Shown: one piece after another, positions 1 to 7,866 of the stretch
Numbering within the stretch: the first letter of the stretch is position 1
Layout of the letters: every line of letters begins with the position of its first letter
Source: Methanocalculus sp.
GTDB taxonomy: Archaea > Halobacteriota > Methanomicrobia > Methanomicrobiales > Methanocorpusculaceae
Reading direction: 5' to 3'
Length of the DNA stretch: 15,724 nucleotides
NCBI RefSeq assembly: GCF_030651615.1
Contig: NZ_JAUSCG010000072.1
Span: forward strand, 1-15,724
Position numbers and translations under genes: made by a program
Notes under the pieces: model-generated
Seen by the model: only the letters and a program-made list of their open reading frames with translations
Database searches by the model: none
Told to the model about the DNA's origin: nothing

Positions 1-134
1 TACTGAAGCAGGTTCGGATCGAAGATGCGATCCATGCAAACGATATCTTTGAGAAGCTGATGGGTGAGAATGTTTCTGCCAGAAAAGATTTCATCAAACG
101 ACATGCAGGGGAGGTGAAGAACCTTGACATCTGA
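1..134 (+). CDS. gyrB: DNA gyrase subunit B, C-terminal fragment
   Basis: Frame 3 is open from the window edge to TGA at 132-134 and gives 43 residues, beginning LKQVRIEDAIHANDIFEKLM and ending in a basic tail (HAGEVKNLDI). This matches the end of the GyrB Toprim/tail region, where a short segment of the type 'Ada..F..LMG..V..R..FI' closes the protein. The 5' part lies outside the window. Its last codons overlap the start of gyrA by 11 bp, so the two gyrase subunits are translationally coupled. Identification rests on the tail motif plus the immediately following gyrA; confidence is high for that reason. Confidence 0.9.
   Translation, partial: LKQVRIEDAIHANDIFEKLMGENVSARKDFIKRHAGEVKNLDI
110..117 (+). 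promoter_or_regulatory. ribosome binding site deciding the TTG start of gyrA
   Basis: GGAGGTGA lies inside the end of gyrB, 6 nt before TTG at 124. It complements the archaeal 16S 3' end well and supports the TTG rather than any later ATG as gyrA start. Confidence 0.75.
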
Positions 135-2610
135 AGAGTCAGTTGCACCGGCTGCACGAGTGATCAAGGTTGCGATCGAAGATGAGATGAAGAAGAGCTA
201 CATCGATTATGCGATGAGCGTCATCATCGGACGTGCCATCCCCGATATCCGTGACGGGTTAAAACCGGTTCACAGACGAACACTCTATGCGATGTGGGGG
301 TCAGGGAACACCTCTGACAAACCATTCAGAAAATCCGTCAAAGCGGTCGCCGCAACGATGGAGAATTACCATCCCCATGGCGACTCTGCCATCTACGACA
401 CCCTCGTCAAGATGGCTCAGCCGTTCTCATACCGGTACATGCTGGTTGAGGGGCAGGGGAACTTCGGATCGATTGATGGCGATTCTGCTGCTGCAATGCG
501 ATACACCGAGGCCCGCCTCACAAAGGTGGCAGAGGCGCTCCTGATCGATATCGAGAAGGATACGGTTAATTTCATACCGAACTTTGATGGGTCTACAAAG
601 GAGCCCTCGGTCCTCCCTGCGAAAATTCCAAACCTCCTTGTGAATGGAACGAGCGGTATTGCTGTTGGGATGGCAACGAATATGCCGCCACACAACCTCG
701 GGGAGGTCTGTACACTCCTTGAACGGTTCATTGAGACGCCTGATCTCTCGATTCAGGATATCCTCTCGATTATGCCAGGACCTGACTTCCCAACAGGAGG
801 GCAGATTATGGGATCTGAGGGCATCATGAATGCCTATACCACCGGGTATGGGCGTATCATTGTTCGTGGGGTTGCCGAGGTTGAGACCGGCAAACGTGAT
901 ACTGAAAAGATCATCATCTCCGAGATCCCCTATCAGGTCAATAAGGCCCGGATGATCGAGAATATCGCAGAACTCGTTCGGGAGAAGAAGATCGAAGGGA
1001 TAAGCGACCTCCGTGACGAGTCTGATAAAGATGGTATCCGGGTCGTCATCGAACTGAAGAAGGGGATCAATGCACAGGTGGTCTTAAATCTCCTGTACAA
1101 ACATACCCAGCTTCAGACTACCTTCGGCGTGATCAACCTCTCGATCGTTGACGGGCAGCCGAAGGTGCTTCCGGTCACCGATATCCTCCGTCATTTCCTC
1201 GCTCACAGGGTAGAAGTTGTACGGAGGCGGACAGAGTTTGAGTTGCAGAAAGCCCGTGATCGCTTCCATATCCTCCTTGGACTCTTAATCGCCCTCGATC
1301 GGATCGACGAAGTGATCGCAGCCATCAGGGCGTCACCATCTGCCGAAGAGGCGGGTGTAGCCTTAATTGACCGTTTTGGTCTGGATATGGTTCAGGCGGA
1401 TGCTATCCTGAAGATGCAGCTCCGGAGACTTGCAGCACTTGAACATCAGAAGATCCTTGATGAAAAGACTGCTCTTGAGGAAGAGATTACACGTCTTATG
1501 GAGCTCCTCTCAAGTGAAGCCAACATTCTTTCTGTTATAAAGGTGGAGACGAGTGAGATCCGGGAGAAGTTCTCTGATCCCAGACGAACCGAGATTGCCC
1601 TGGGTGCTGATTTCCTTGGTAAAGAAGCTCTAATTGAGGAAAAACAGGTCTTCCTCGCACTCACCGAGCAGAATTATATCAAACGGATGCCGCTTGATAC
1701 CTATCGGCAGCAGCGCAGGGGCGGACGCGGGATCATCGGCATGTCGACGAAGGAAGAGGACTGTATCGGATCGGTCTTTGTTGCTTCAACCCATGATTAC
1801 CTCCTCTGCTTCTCAGATAAAGGCAAGGCGTACTGGCTGAAGGTCTATGACATCCCTGAAGGGTCACGGACCTCCCGTGGGAAGGCCATCGTTAACCTCC
1901 TTAACATCAATGATGAATCGATCCAGGCGGTCATACCGGTTGCGAACTTCAGGAGTGATCACTTCCTCTTCTTTGCAACGAGGAATGGAACGGTTGTAAA
2001 GATCGGCCTCGATCAGTTCTCTCATCCACGGCAGACCGGCATTAATGCCATCAAACTCAGGGATGGAGATGAACTCGTTGATGTGAAATGCACTGATGGA
2101 GCCTGCGAACTTGTACTGACGACCCGTCATGGACAGAGCCTCAGGTTCCATGAAGAGACGGTCAGGGCTGTCGGCAGGGGTGCAATGGGTGTCAGGGGTA
2201 TCTCGCTTCGGCATGGAGATAATCTTCAGGCGGTCACTGTAATCAATTTTGATCATCTTCTGACGATCACCGAGAACGGCTATGGCAAAAGGACTGAATT
2301 TGAAGAGTTCCGTGGCCATGGCAGGGGAACACTCGGTGTTCGGAATATTGTCACCGATGTCAGATCCGGGATGGTCGTCGCCTCCCGGGCAATCTCTGAT
2401 ACCGATGAGATCATCGTCATGACGGCATCAGGCATAGTCATAAGAACAAGAGTTGACGAGATTGCGATCCAGAAAAGGAGTACCCGTGGTGTTCGGATCA
2501 TCAGGCTTGACGATGGTGATCGAGTGACCGGGTTTGCGATCGTCACTGCAGAGATGCAGACTCCTCTTGATGAGGATGATCAGAAAGAAGAGGACGATCA
2601 AAAAGAATAG
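124..2610 (+). CDS. gyrA: DNA gyrase subunit A
   Basis: This is the breakage-reunion subunit of type IIA topoisomerase (A2B2 with GyrB), which introduces negative supercoils using ATP. The protein has 828 residues, close to the usual bacterial length. The winged-helix/tower part covers about residues 15-500, with the catalytic Tyr127 in AAMRYTEARL. The quinolone-determining segment HPHGDSAIYD (83-92) keeps Ser88 and Asp92, the residues typical of a drug-sensitive enzyme. The C-terminal beta-pinwheel (about 505-810) starts with a GyrA box QRRGGRG at 530-536, the element needed for DNA wrapping, so this is gyrase and not topoisomerase IV. The last 14 residues are strongly acidic. The start is TTG with a good SD; the gene overlaps gyrB by 11 bp. 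Gyrase in euryarchaea is generally regarded as a bacterial acquisition. Confidence 0.97.
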   Translation: MTSEESVAPAARVIKVAIEDEMKKSYIDYAMSVIIGRAIPDIRDGLKPVHRRTLYAMWGSGNTSDKPFRKSVKAVAATMENYHPHGDSAIYDTLVKMAQPFSYRYMLVEGQGNFGSIDGDSAAAMRYTEARLTKVAEALLIDIEKDTVNFIPNFDGSTKEPSVLPAKIPNLLVNGTSGIAVGMATNMPPHNLGEVCTLLERFIETPDLSIQDILSIMPGPDFPTGGQIMGSEGIMNAYTTGYGRIIVRGVAEVETGKRDTEKIIISEIPYQVNKARMIENIAELVREKKIEGISDLRDESDKDGIRVVIELKKGINAQVVLNLLYKHTQLQTTFGVINLSIVDGQPKVLPVTDILRHFLAHRVEVVRRRTEFELQKARDRFHILLGLLIALDRIDEVIAAIRASPSAEEAGVALIDRFGLDMVQADAILKMQLRRLAALEHQKILDEKTALEEEITRLMELLSSEANILSVIKVETSEIREKFSDPRRTEIALGADFLGKEALIEEKQVFLALTEQNYIKRMPLDTYRQQRRGGRGIIGMSTKEEDCIGSVFVASTHDYLLCFSDKGKAYWLKVYDIPEGSRTSRGKAIVNLLNINDESIQAVIPVANFRSDHFLFFATRNGTVVKIGLDQFSHPRQTGINAIKLRDGDELVDVKCTDGACELVLTTRHGQSLRFHEETVRAVGRGAMGVRGISLRHGDNLQAVTVINFDHLLTITENGYGKRTEFEEFRGHGRGTLGVRNIVTDVRSGMVVASRAISDTDEIIVMTASGIVIRTRVDEIAIQKRSTRGVRIIRLDDGDRVTGFAIVTAEMQTPLDEDDQKEEDDQKE

Positions 2611-2637
2611 GTTCTCCTGAGGGTACACCCCTCTCTA

Positions 2638-3051
2638 ATGTATCAGACGACACTGCATCTGAAGACCTCTGGTGAAGGGGATGTGATAGATATCACCCCT
2701 TTCGTCTCTGAGGCTGTTTTAAAGAGTGGAATTGTAACCGGACTTGTTCATCTTTTTGTCCCGGGATCAACCGCTGCGCTCACAACAATAGAGTATGAGC
2801 CGGGAGCAGTAGCAGATCTTGGGGATGCACTCTCGCGTATCGCTCCTGAAGAGGCTGCGTATGCACATGACAAACGGTGGGGAGATGGAAATGGCCGATC
2901 CCATGTCAGGGCGGCCCTCATCGGTCCGTCAATTACTATTCCTGTTGCGGAAAAGAGACTTATCCTTGGGAGATGGCAACAGGTAATACTGTGTGAGCTG
3001 GATATCCGCTCCACACGGGAGCGGAGTGTCATTCTTACGATTGCCCCTTAA
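2638..3051 (+). CDS. YjbQ / UPF0047 family protein
   Basis: A 137-residue protein of usual family length. Family hallmarks are PGSTAALTTIEYEPG (42-56), the DGNGRSHVRAALIGPS stretch (83-98) and GRWQQVILCELD (111-122). YjbQ relatives are small trimeric beta/alpha proteins; E. coli YjbQ has weak thiamine-phosphate synthase activity and databases often carry that name, but the physiological role is not settled. Two deviations are visible: Arg87 where relatives usually have His in the 'NGHSH' motif, and GRWQ where the signature is GTWQ. It starts 27 nt after gyrA with only a weak GAGGG before the ATG, so it is probably read through from gyrBA. Its TAA overlaps the stop of the convergent UPF0147 gene by 4 bp. 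Confidence 0.85.
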   Translation: MYQTTLHLKTSGEGDVIDITPFVSEAVLKSGIVTGLVHLFVPGSTAALTTIEYEPGAVADLGDALSRIAPEEAAYAHDKRWGDGNGRSHVRAALIGPSITIPVAEKRLILGRWQQVILCELDIRSTRERSVILTIAP

Positions 3052-3311
3052 TCGAGTGGTACTGACTCAAGTTGTGATACGAGCTCCCAGATCCGTGTTC
3101 GTGCATGCACCGGCATGTTCGGGTCACTGCTGACCTCGTCGATCTTTGAGATCGCTGTTGCCGCACGAAGACCTGGTGTGTTCTTCTCATCCAGAAGAAT
3201 ATTCATGGTCTCGTCTGCGATACGCCTGATATTCCTTGGAATCGTGTTATCATCCTTCATCATCTGTAGAATCTGTACACAATTCCGTATTGTATTGTCT
3301 GTTTCTGCCAC
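3048..3311 (-). CDS. UPF0147 family protein
   Basis: An 87-residue, all-helical, acidic protein without Cys, signal or membrane segment. The C-terminal half (ILLDEKNTPGLRAATAIS, then KIDEVSSDPNMPVHARTRIW) is the recognisable UPF0147 core, an archaea-specific family of unknown function conserved across many euryarchaea and crenarchaea. Start is GTG at 3309-3311, supported by GGAGG seven bases upstream and a TATA box (TATATAAA) at 3353-3360 on the same strand. It is a single-gene unit divergent from the p27-type gene. I cannot assign a function; family membership is well supported by the motif and length. Confidence 0.85.
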   Translation of the reverse strand: MAETDNTIRNCVQILQMMKDDNTIPRNIRRIADETMNILLDEKNTPGLRAATAISKIDEVSSDPNMPVHARTRIWELVSQLESVPLD

Positions 3312-3344
3312 GTGAAACCCTCCATCTTGCTCTTTAGTATTCTT

Positions 3345-3370
3345 CTCGTGGGTTTATATAGTTTCACGAG
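3345..3370. repeat. inverted repeat around the TATA box
   Basis: CTCGTG and CACGAG are perfect 6-bp arms separated by 14 bp that contain the TATA box. A further inverted pair, CGTGAAAC (3311-3318) and GTTTCACG (3361-3368), spans the whole upstream region of the UPF0147 gene. Placement on the TATA element suggests an operator, but short arms can occur by chance. Confidence 0.4.
3353..3360 (-). promoter_or_regulatory. TATA box of UPF0147 gene, possibly shared with the p27-type gene
   Basis: On the minus strand TATATAAA is preceded by the purine-rich GAAAC (BRE-like) and would place transcription start near 3332, about 20 nt before the GTG. The element reads almost as well on the plus strand (TTTATATA), where it would serve the gene starting at 3404. 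It is flanked by the 6-bp inverted repeat CTCGTG (3345-3350) / CACGAG (3365-3370). Confidence 0.6.
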
Positions 3371-3403
3371 TTTGATAGTGATCTCTTTATCTCTTCATTA
3401 CCC

Positions 3404-3784
3404 ATGGTATCTGGTACTATGAGAGAAATGGATGTAATAATGGCTGAATATCTTCTGAAAGGAGGTAAAATGCTTGCAAAGACCTGTCCGGTCTGCCATG
3501 CACCGCTCTTTGAATATAAGGGTGAACGGTTCTGTGTGGTATGTGCTGAGGACGCATCGCAGCAGGGTGAACCCGTTCCTGTTGCGGTGGTCACACCTGA
3601 AAAAACGGTAGATATGCCCCAGAAATCCTCTGCAACACCATCAAATCCTGAGAATTCGATTATGGATGCGATCACAATCCTCTGCCGGCGTATGGTTGAT
3701 GAGCCTGATCCGACCCGGTGCCTGATCTATATGCAGACGATCAGAGAGGGGGCTCATTCGATCCAGATACTTCGTCAGGGGTAG
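3404..3784 (+). CDS. Sjogren syndrome/scleroderma autoantigen 1 (p27)-like zinc-ribbon protein
   Basis: A 126-residue protein. Residues 14-50 form the domain MAEYLLKGGKML followed by CPVC (28-31) and CVVC (44-47), four Cys that should bind one zinc; this is the archaeal version of the autoantigen p27 domain. The middle is Pro/Ser/Thr-rich and probably disordered; the last 40 residues are helical. Function in archaea is unknown. Start choice: ATG at 3404 is the longest option; ATGs at 3419, 3428 and 3440 are also possible and none has a strong SD. The AAAGGAGGT at 3459 just before an ATG at 3470 merely encodes KGGK inside the domain and should not be taken as the start. Its 3' end overlaps the convergent helicase gene by 44 bp. 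Confidence 0.75.
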   Translation: MVSGTMREMDVIMAEYLLKGGKMLAKTCPVCHAPLFEYKGERFCVVCAEDASQQGEPVPVAVVTPEKTVDMPQKSSATPSNPENSIMDAITILCRRMVDEPDPTRCLIYMQTIREGAHSIQILRQG

Positions 3785-5375
3785 TAGCGCTTTCATCAGC
3801 AGGGGTGAAGCTCTCGATGACTGACTGTATCTCATCCCTGTCAGATCGATTCTGGAGGCGTCTGACGCCGCTTGCCATCGCCTTCTCCTTCCGGGAGCTT
3901 ACATAGCGGAATGTTTCATCTGATGTGCCTTTGGTGACGAGGACGATGATGCTCCCTTTACCACTTCGTCCTGTTCTCCCTTTCCGCTGGATACTGCGGA
4001 TCTCAGATGGGACTGCTTCATAAAAAATGACGAGATCGGTCGCAGGTATGTCAAGCCCCTCTTCTCCGACGGAGGTAGCAACAAGAACAGGGTATTCTCC
4101 CCCCCGGAATCTCTGGATCGCTTCGATCTGCTTCTTCTGTGAGAGCCCCTTATCTTTCTGCTTTGATGCCTGACCAACAAACCTGCAGCCGGTTATCCCC
4201 TCTTCAGAGAGGAATTGTACAAGCATCGAGACAGAGTCGCGGTAACTTGCAAAGACGATGATTTTGCTCTCCGGGACATTGATGAGCTGATCTCTGATGA
4301 TCGAGGCGACGATGCCTGCTTTTGGGTGGATCTCTCCTGAAAGACCTGATACGATCCTCATCACTTCGGAGAAGCGGTAGTCCTTCACCATCCTCTGGCT
4401 TGCTTTGCTTCCCTTCTTTGAACGGCCTTCGGAATCGAGCTTTTGTAGGTAAGAACTGAGTGCGATTGATCCCTGTGATTCAGCGAGGATGACTGCATGC
4501 CGGAGTTTCATGATCTCGGCATAGAGGGAGGCGGCCTGGTAGGCGGTTGCATCGCCTGCTGCTATCCGTTCCTGGATCGTTGTATTGAGATCTGATAGGG
4601 CTTTCATCGAGAGTCCCTCCCGCTTTGGGAGAGAATACCCGAGTCCTGCCAGAGCACCGATCCTGCTGTCGATCATCCCTTCGATGATCTGGACGATACG
4701 TTTTAGCGGAACCGGCAGCTCAACCTGGATGAATTCCACTGTACGTTCATGGATATAGGGGAGGACATCCGGATCGGTCTCATCACGGGTTTCGACATTC
4801 GTGATGCCGAGGTGGGTGCAGACCTCAGAGACCCGTGATGCCTGACTTCCCGGAGAGGCGGTCATCCCGAGTATCAGAGGTTTTTTTGCTGTCCGCATGT
4901 ACTCTTCGGCAAGATAGGTGTATGCATAGTTGCCAACAGCTCTATGGCATTCATCAACGATTAAGAGGGAAACATCAGAGAGGGAGTACCTGCCATTGAT
5001 GATATCGTTCTGTATCACCTGTGGTGTTGCACAACAGAATCTGCTCCTCTCAAAGAGATCACTCCTCTTCTTCGGAGGGGTGTTTCCTGTAAAGCTGACA
5101 CAGTCCCCCTCCTGTTTATCCGGAAGCTCAAGCGTTCGTTCAAAGAATGTCAGATGCTGTTCAACAAGAGGTTTTGTCGGGGCGAGGATGAGCACCCGCC
5201 CTCCCGCATTCAGAAGACGTGAGGCCGCAACGAGGAGGGCGACGACAGTCTTTCCAAGGCCTGTCGGGAGCACCACAAGCGTATTCTCTTCAAGCGCCTG
5301 CATTGCAATTGCGAGCTGGTACTGCCGTGACTCTACGGTATCCTGTTTGATGAACGGGTGCTGGATCGTCTGCAT
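3741..5375 (-). CDS. Hef/FANCM-type SF2 helicase without nuclease domain
   Basis: A 544-residue superfamily 2 helicase. Motif Q/I region: RQYQLAIA (17-24) and Walker A LPTGLGKT (36-43); motif Ia APTKPLVEQH (65-74); motif II DECH (141-144); motif III TAS (172-174); motif VI QRKGRTGR (463-470). The wording of the motifs, and an insert of about 100 residues between the two RecA folds, match archaeal Hef, which remodels stalled forks and branched DNA. Full Hef carries a further XPF/ERCC4 nuclease and HhH region and is about 200 residues longer. Here the protein stops shortly after the second RecA fold with a Ser/Thr/Pro-rich tail. It starts 2 nt after the glyS stop, so it is translated with glyS. 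Function is well supported as a helicase, less so as the orthologue of Hef. Confidence 0.85.
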   Translation of the reverse strand: MQTIQHPFIKQDTVESRQYQLAIAMQALEENTLVVLPTGLGKTVVALLVAASRLLNAGGRVLILAPTKPLVEQHLTFFERTLELPDKQEGDCVSFTGNTPPKKRSDLFERSRFCCATPQVIQNDIINGRYSLSDVSLLIVDECHRAVGNYAYTYLAEEYMRTAKKPLILGMTASPGSQASRVSEVCTHLGITNVETRDETDPDVLPYIHERTVEFIQVELPVPLKRIVQIIEGMIDSRIGALAGLGYSLPKREGLSMKALSDLNTTIQERIAAGDATAYQAASLYAEIMKLRHAVILAESQGSIALSSYLQKLDSEGRSKKGSKASQRMVKDYRFSEVMRIVSGLSGEIHPKAGIVASIIRDQLINVPESKIIVFASYRDSVSMLVQFLSEEGITGCRFVGQASKQKDKGLSQKKQIEAIQRFRGGEYPVLVATSVGEEGLDIPATDLVIFYEAVPSEIRSIQRKGRTGRSGKGSIIVLVTKGTSDETFRYVSSRKEKAMASGVRRLQNRSDRDEIQSVIESFTPADESATTPDEVSGSNEPPL

Positions 5376-5377
5376 TC

Positions 5378-7102
5378 TCAGGCCTTATTGAACTGCATCT
5401 CTCCTTTGATTAATTTTCTGATGGTCTCCGGGAGATCCTGTATCGGGAGTCTGATCTGCTGCATGCTGTCGCGTTCCCTGAGCGTGACGGTTCCATCCTC
5501 TTTTGAATCATAATCAACGGTGATTGCAAATGGTGTACCGATCTCATCCTGTCTCCGGTATCGCCTTCCTATTGCACCCGAGTCGTCATATTCGGCAAGG
5601 ATTCCCTCTTTTTTGATTGCATCGGTGATCCCGCGTGCAATCTCTTCTAATCCGTCACGTGTCATCAGTGGGAAGACTGCAACCTTGACCGGTGCAACGA
5701 TTGGCGGAAGGCGAAGCACAGTCCTGACTTCCCCTTCCACATCATCCTGATAAAACGAATGTTCGAGGACCGCATAACAGAGCCTGTCAATTCCATATGA
5801 TGGTTCAATGACATGCGGACGCACCTCTTCTCCCCTGACAAGCACCTCTTCATCCCGAAGATCGAAGAGTTCCCTCTCAATGAAAACCTCTTCCTCGTCA
5901 AGTATGATGTATGTCCCCCGCTCCCGTGGATGTGAAGCGGCGATCTTCTCTCCAACCTCTTTGGCTCTGGTCTTGAACCTTGGGCCAAGGAGCCCCATCT
6001 TCGGCACTATCGTCCTCTTCTGCTCAAGGCGGGGTTCTGGATACTGTATGAAGACGGTCATCTTCTCACCACTCACCTTCGCATGCGCCTCCAGATCATA
6101 GTCGGTACGATCAGCAATCCCGACCGCCTCAACCCATCCGAACCGTGATGAGAAGTACTCCGCATCCCAGCAGTCTGCCGCATAATGGGCACGCTCGTCA
6201 GGAAGGTGCTGGCGGAACCGGATCTTATCCTTATCAACACCAATTTTCAGCATAAACTCATGGGTGAGGGCGAGGTAGTATGCGACATACTCATTTGCAA
6301 CAAGCCCGCTTTCAACTGCTTCGGACATCGGTACAACCACCGGATCGAGTCTCCCCTCCTGATGGTCCATGCCCCATAGCGGCATCTCATAGTTGGCATA
6401 CCGGGCGAAGTTCGGATGGTCTTTCTGATCCGGATGGACGAAGATCTCTGCTTCGGCCTGGGTGAACTCACGGAGCCTGATCATACCCTGTCTTGGTGAG
6501 ATCTCGTTTCTGTAGGATCGTCCGATCTGGATGGTTCCAAAGGGAAGTGTATCACGGTAGAACCTGAGGAGTCTGCCAAAATCTGTGAAGATCCCCTGTG
6601 CGGTTTCGGGACGGAGGTACCCTTTACGGCTGCCACCGGGTCCGATCGAAGTGTTGAACATCAGGTTAAAGTCAAAGACCTCAACCTCTCCAAGAGGTTT
6701 CTTACAGGAGATGCAGTTCTGATCCGTTAATGCTCTCATCAATCCATGTTTGCTGAGTGATGAAGCGTTGCGGATACTATACTCCTCTGCAACATGGTCT
6801 GCACGGAAGAACTCATTGCAGTGAGGACACTGGAACATCTTATCTGAAAAGCCTTTGATGTGACCTGATGCAATATAGATCGGTTCTATCCCGATCGTCG
6901 GGCATTCAATCTCGTAATACCCTTCTCTCACAACATAGAAGTCACGCCAGATATCTTCGATCCGACGTTTCATCATCGCGCCAAGAGGGCCATAATCGAT
7001 AAAACCTGCAACAGACCCGTAGATCTCCCCTGACGGCCAGACAAAACCCCTGCGCCGTGAGAGATCGATCACCTTCTCATATACATCCACCATTGGAATC
7101 AC
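5378..7102 (-). CDS. glyS: glycyl-tRNA synthetase, alpha2 type
   Basis: This class II synthetase charges tRNA-Gly. The 574-residue length fits the archaeal/eukaryotic homodimeric type. Visible parts: motif 1 region at 30-50 with FIDYGPLGAMMKRRIED; a zinc-binding insertion with C92-x2-C95 and C130-x2-C133; the glycine-site stretch GYLRPETAQGIF (161-172); motif 2 RSYRNEISPRQG (195-206); motif 3 EPSYGIDR (433-440); anticodon-binding domain about 471-570, ending FNKA. Start is GTG at 7100-7102 with AGGTGA nine bases upstream; an ATG three codons downstream (7091-7093) is a weaker alternative because it lies 17-18 nt from the SD. It heads an operon with the helicase, whose ATG follows after 2 nt. 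Confidence 0.96.
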   Translation of the reverse strand: MIPMVDVYEKVIDLSRRRGFVWPSGEIYGSVAGFIDYGPLGAMMKRRIEDIWRDFYVVREGYYEIECPTIGIEPIYIASGHIKGFSDKMFQCPHCNEFFRADHVAEEYSIRNASSLSKHGLMRALTDQNCISCKKPLGEVEVFDFNLMFNTSIGPGGSRKGYLRPETAQGIFTDFGRLLRFYRDTLPFGTIQIGRSYRNEISPRQGMIRLREFTQAEAEIFVHPDQKDHPNFARYANYEMPLWGMDHQEGRLDPVVVPMSEAVESGLVANEYVAYYLALTHEFMLKIGVDKDKIRFRQHLPDERAHYAADCWDAEYFSSRFGWVEAVGIADRTDYDLEAHAKVSGEKMTVFIQYPEPRLEQKRTIVPKMGLLGPRFKTRAKEVGEKIAASHPRERGTYIILDEEEVFIERELFDLRDEEVLVRGEEVRPHVIEPSYGIDRLCYAVLEHSFYQDDVEGEVRTVLRLPPIVAPVKVAVFPLMTRDGLEEIARGITDAIKKEGILAEYDDSGAIGRRYRRQDEIGTPFAITVDYDSKEDGTVTLRERDSMQQIRLPIQDLPETIRKLIKGEMQFNKA

Positions 7103-7131
7103 GATTCTTCCTCACCTATTGGATGGCGAAG

Positions 7132-7140
7132 TATTTTATA
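7132..7140 (-). promoter_or_regulatory. TATA box of glyS-helicase operon
   Basis: Minus strand reads CATATAAAATAC, a good archaeal TATA element 30-38 nt upstream of the GTG start. It would give a very short leader that still includes the SD. Confidence 0.6.
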
Positions 7141-7168
7141 TGATTGTGGTAATGGCAGTCTTGAGAAA

Positions 7169-7178
7169 CTATTTATGG
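7169..7178 (+). promoter_or_regulatory. candidate TATA element for the HTH protein gene
   Basis: CTATTTATGG preceded by GAGAAA (BRE-like), about 50 nt before the ATG at 7227. It predicts a start near 7200. The weak ribosome binding site AGGT lies at 7214. Confidence 0.4.
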
Positions 7179-7226
7179 TAAGAGCCCGATGAGATGTGAA
7201 GATTGGAATAATCAGGTCGATATACA

Positions 7227-7835
7227 ATGGCTACCAGTACGAAACAAAAAGATCTTCTCAAGCTCTTCGCCGATATAACCAATAAAACGAAGATCGTCGA
7301 GCCGATGAAGAAGATCCACGGGACCTTACGCGATCAGGATGCTGTCGAGCGGGAGATTGCTCTAATCATGAGAGAGATACTTGATAGGGGGTATTTTAAA
7401 ACCAAACTCGAACCTATCCAGCTCGCGCGTCTGATCTCCCTCTATCATGTGGGCAAAAATGATACTGAGATTGCCAGAAGTCTGGGTGATGAGAAACTCT
7501 CAAAGACGGTTGCCCGAGCCCGTGTACGGCTCAAGCTCTTTCGGGATCTTGACTTCAAGATGCCGTTTGATCCAGCAAATCTTGATGATCTGATTGCACA
7601 GGATCTCACAATGAAGGATATCTCAGAACGCCTTGGGATAAGCCCCTCCACATTAAGGGAGTACAGGCATGTCCTTGATGAACAGAAAGACACCACACTG
7701 GATCCCTACCTCGAACGCATCCGTGATGTGATGGAGGATCGTGACCTGAGCGAACAGATGACGCTTGGTGTCACCCGCGACAGTCTTGGTGATTCGATTG
7801 ATATCAGTGAAGCTGAGATGATCGATCTCAGCTAG
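7227..7835 (+). CDS. double helix-turn-helix protein, resembling haloarchaeal 'conditioned medium-induced protein 4'
   Basis: A 202-residue acidic, soluble protein. Residues 1-60 are helical and charged. Two HTH-like units follow: 75-103 (GKNDTEIARSLGDEKLSKTV...) and 126-151 (DLTMKDISERLGISPSTLREY). The second is a near-ideal HTH of the type 'DISERLGISPSTLREY'. The C-terminal 50 residues are acidic. Overall design, with two HTH units separated by a 'LFRDLDFKMPFD' linker, reminds me of the haloarchaeal Cmi4 family, known only as genes responding to conditioned medium; I recall this and cannot verify it. DNA binding and a regulatory role are inferred. It has its own promoter, divergent from glyS, and a T-run just after the stop. 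Confidence 0.65.
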   Translation: MATSTKQKDLLKLFADITNKTKIVEPMKKIHGTLRDQDAVEREIALIMREILDRGYFKTKLEPIQLARLISLYHVGKNDTEIARSLGDEKLSKTVARARVRLKLFRDLDFKMPFDPANLDDLIAQDLTMKDISERLGISPSTLREYRHVLDEQKDTTLDPYLERIRDVMEDRDLSEQMTLGVTRDSLGDSIDISEAEMIDLS

Positions 7836-7836
7836 C

Positions 7837-7843
7837 TTTTTTT
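7837..7843 (+). terminator. T-run terminator after the HTH gene
   Basis: Seven T follow TAG by one base, in the context GCTAGC-T7-ATTC. Archaeal RNA polymerase can terminate at such runs without a hairpin. The next gene starts 23 nt later, so termination may be partial. Confidence 0.4.
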
Positions 7844-7866
7844 ATTCTCTCCCCAGATATCATCAT

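Noticed and set aside
1864..2319. 151-residue open frame antisense to gyrA
   Set aside because: It is fully inside gyrA, has no SD or recognisable motif, and reflects gyrA codon use.
3459..3472. AAAGGAGGT followed by ATG as a possible start of the p27-type gene
   Set aside because: The SD-like bases encode KGGK inside the conserved LLKGGKML segment of the domain, and the spacing of 3 nt is too short; the domain would lose its first helix.
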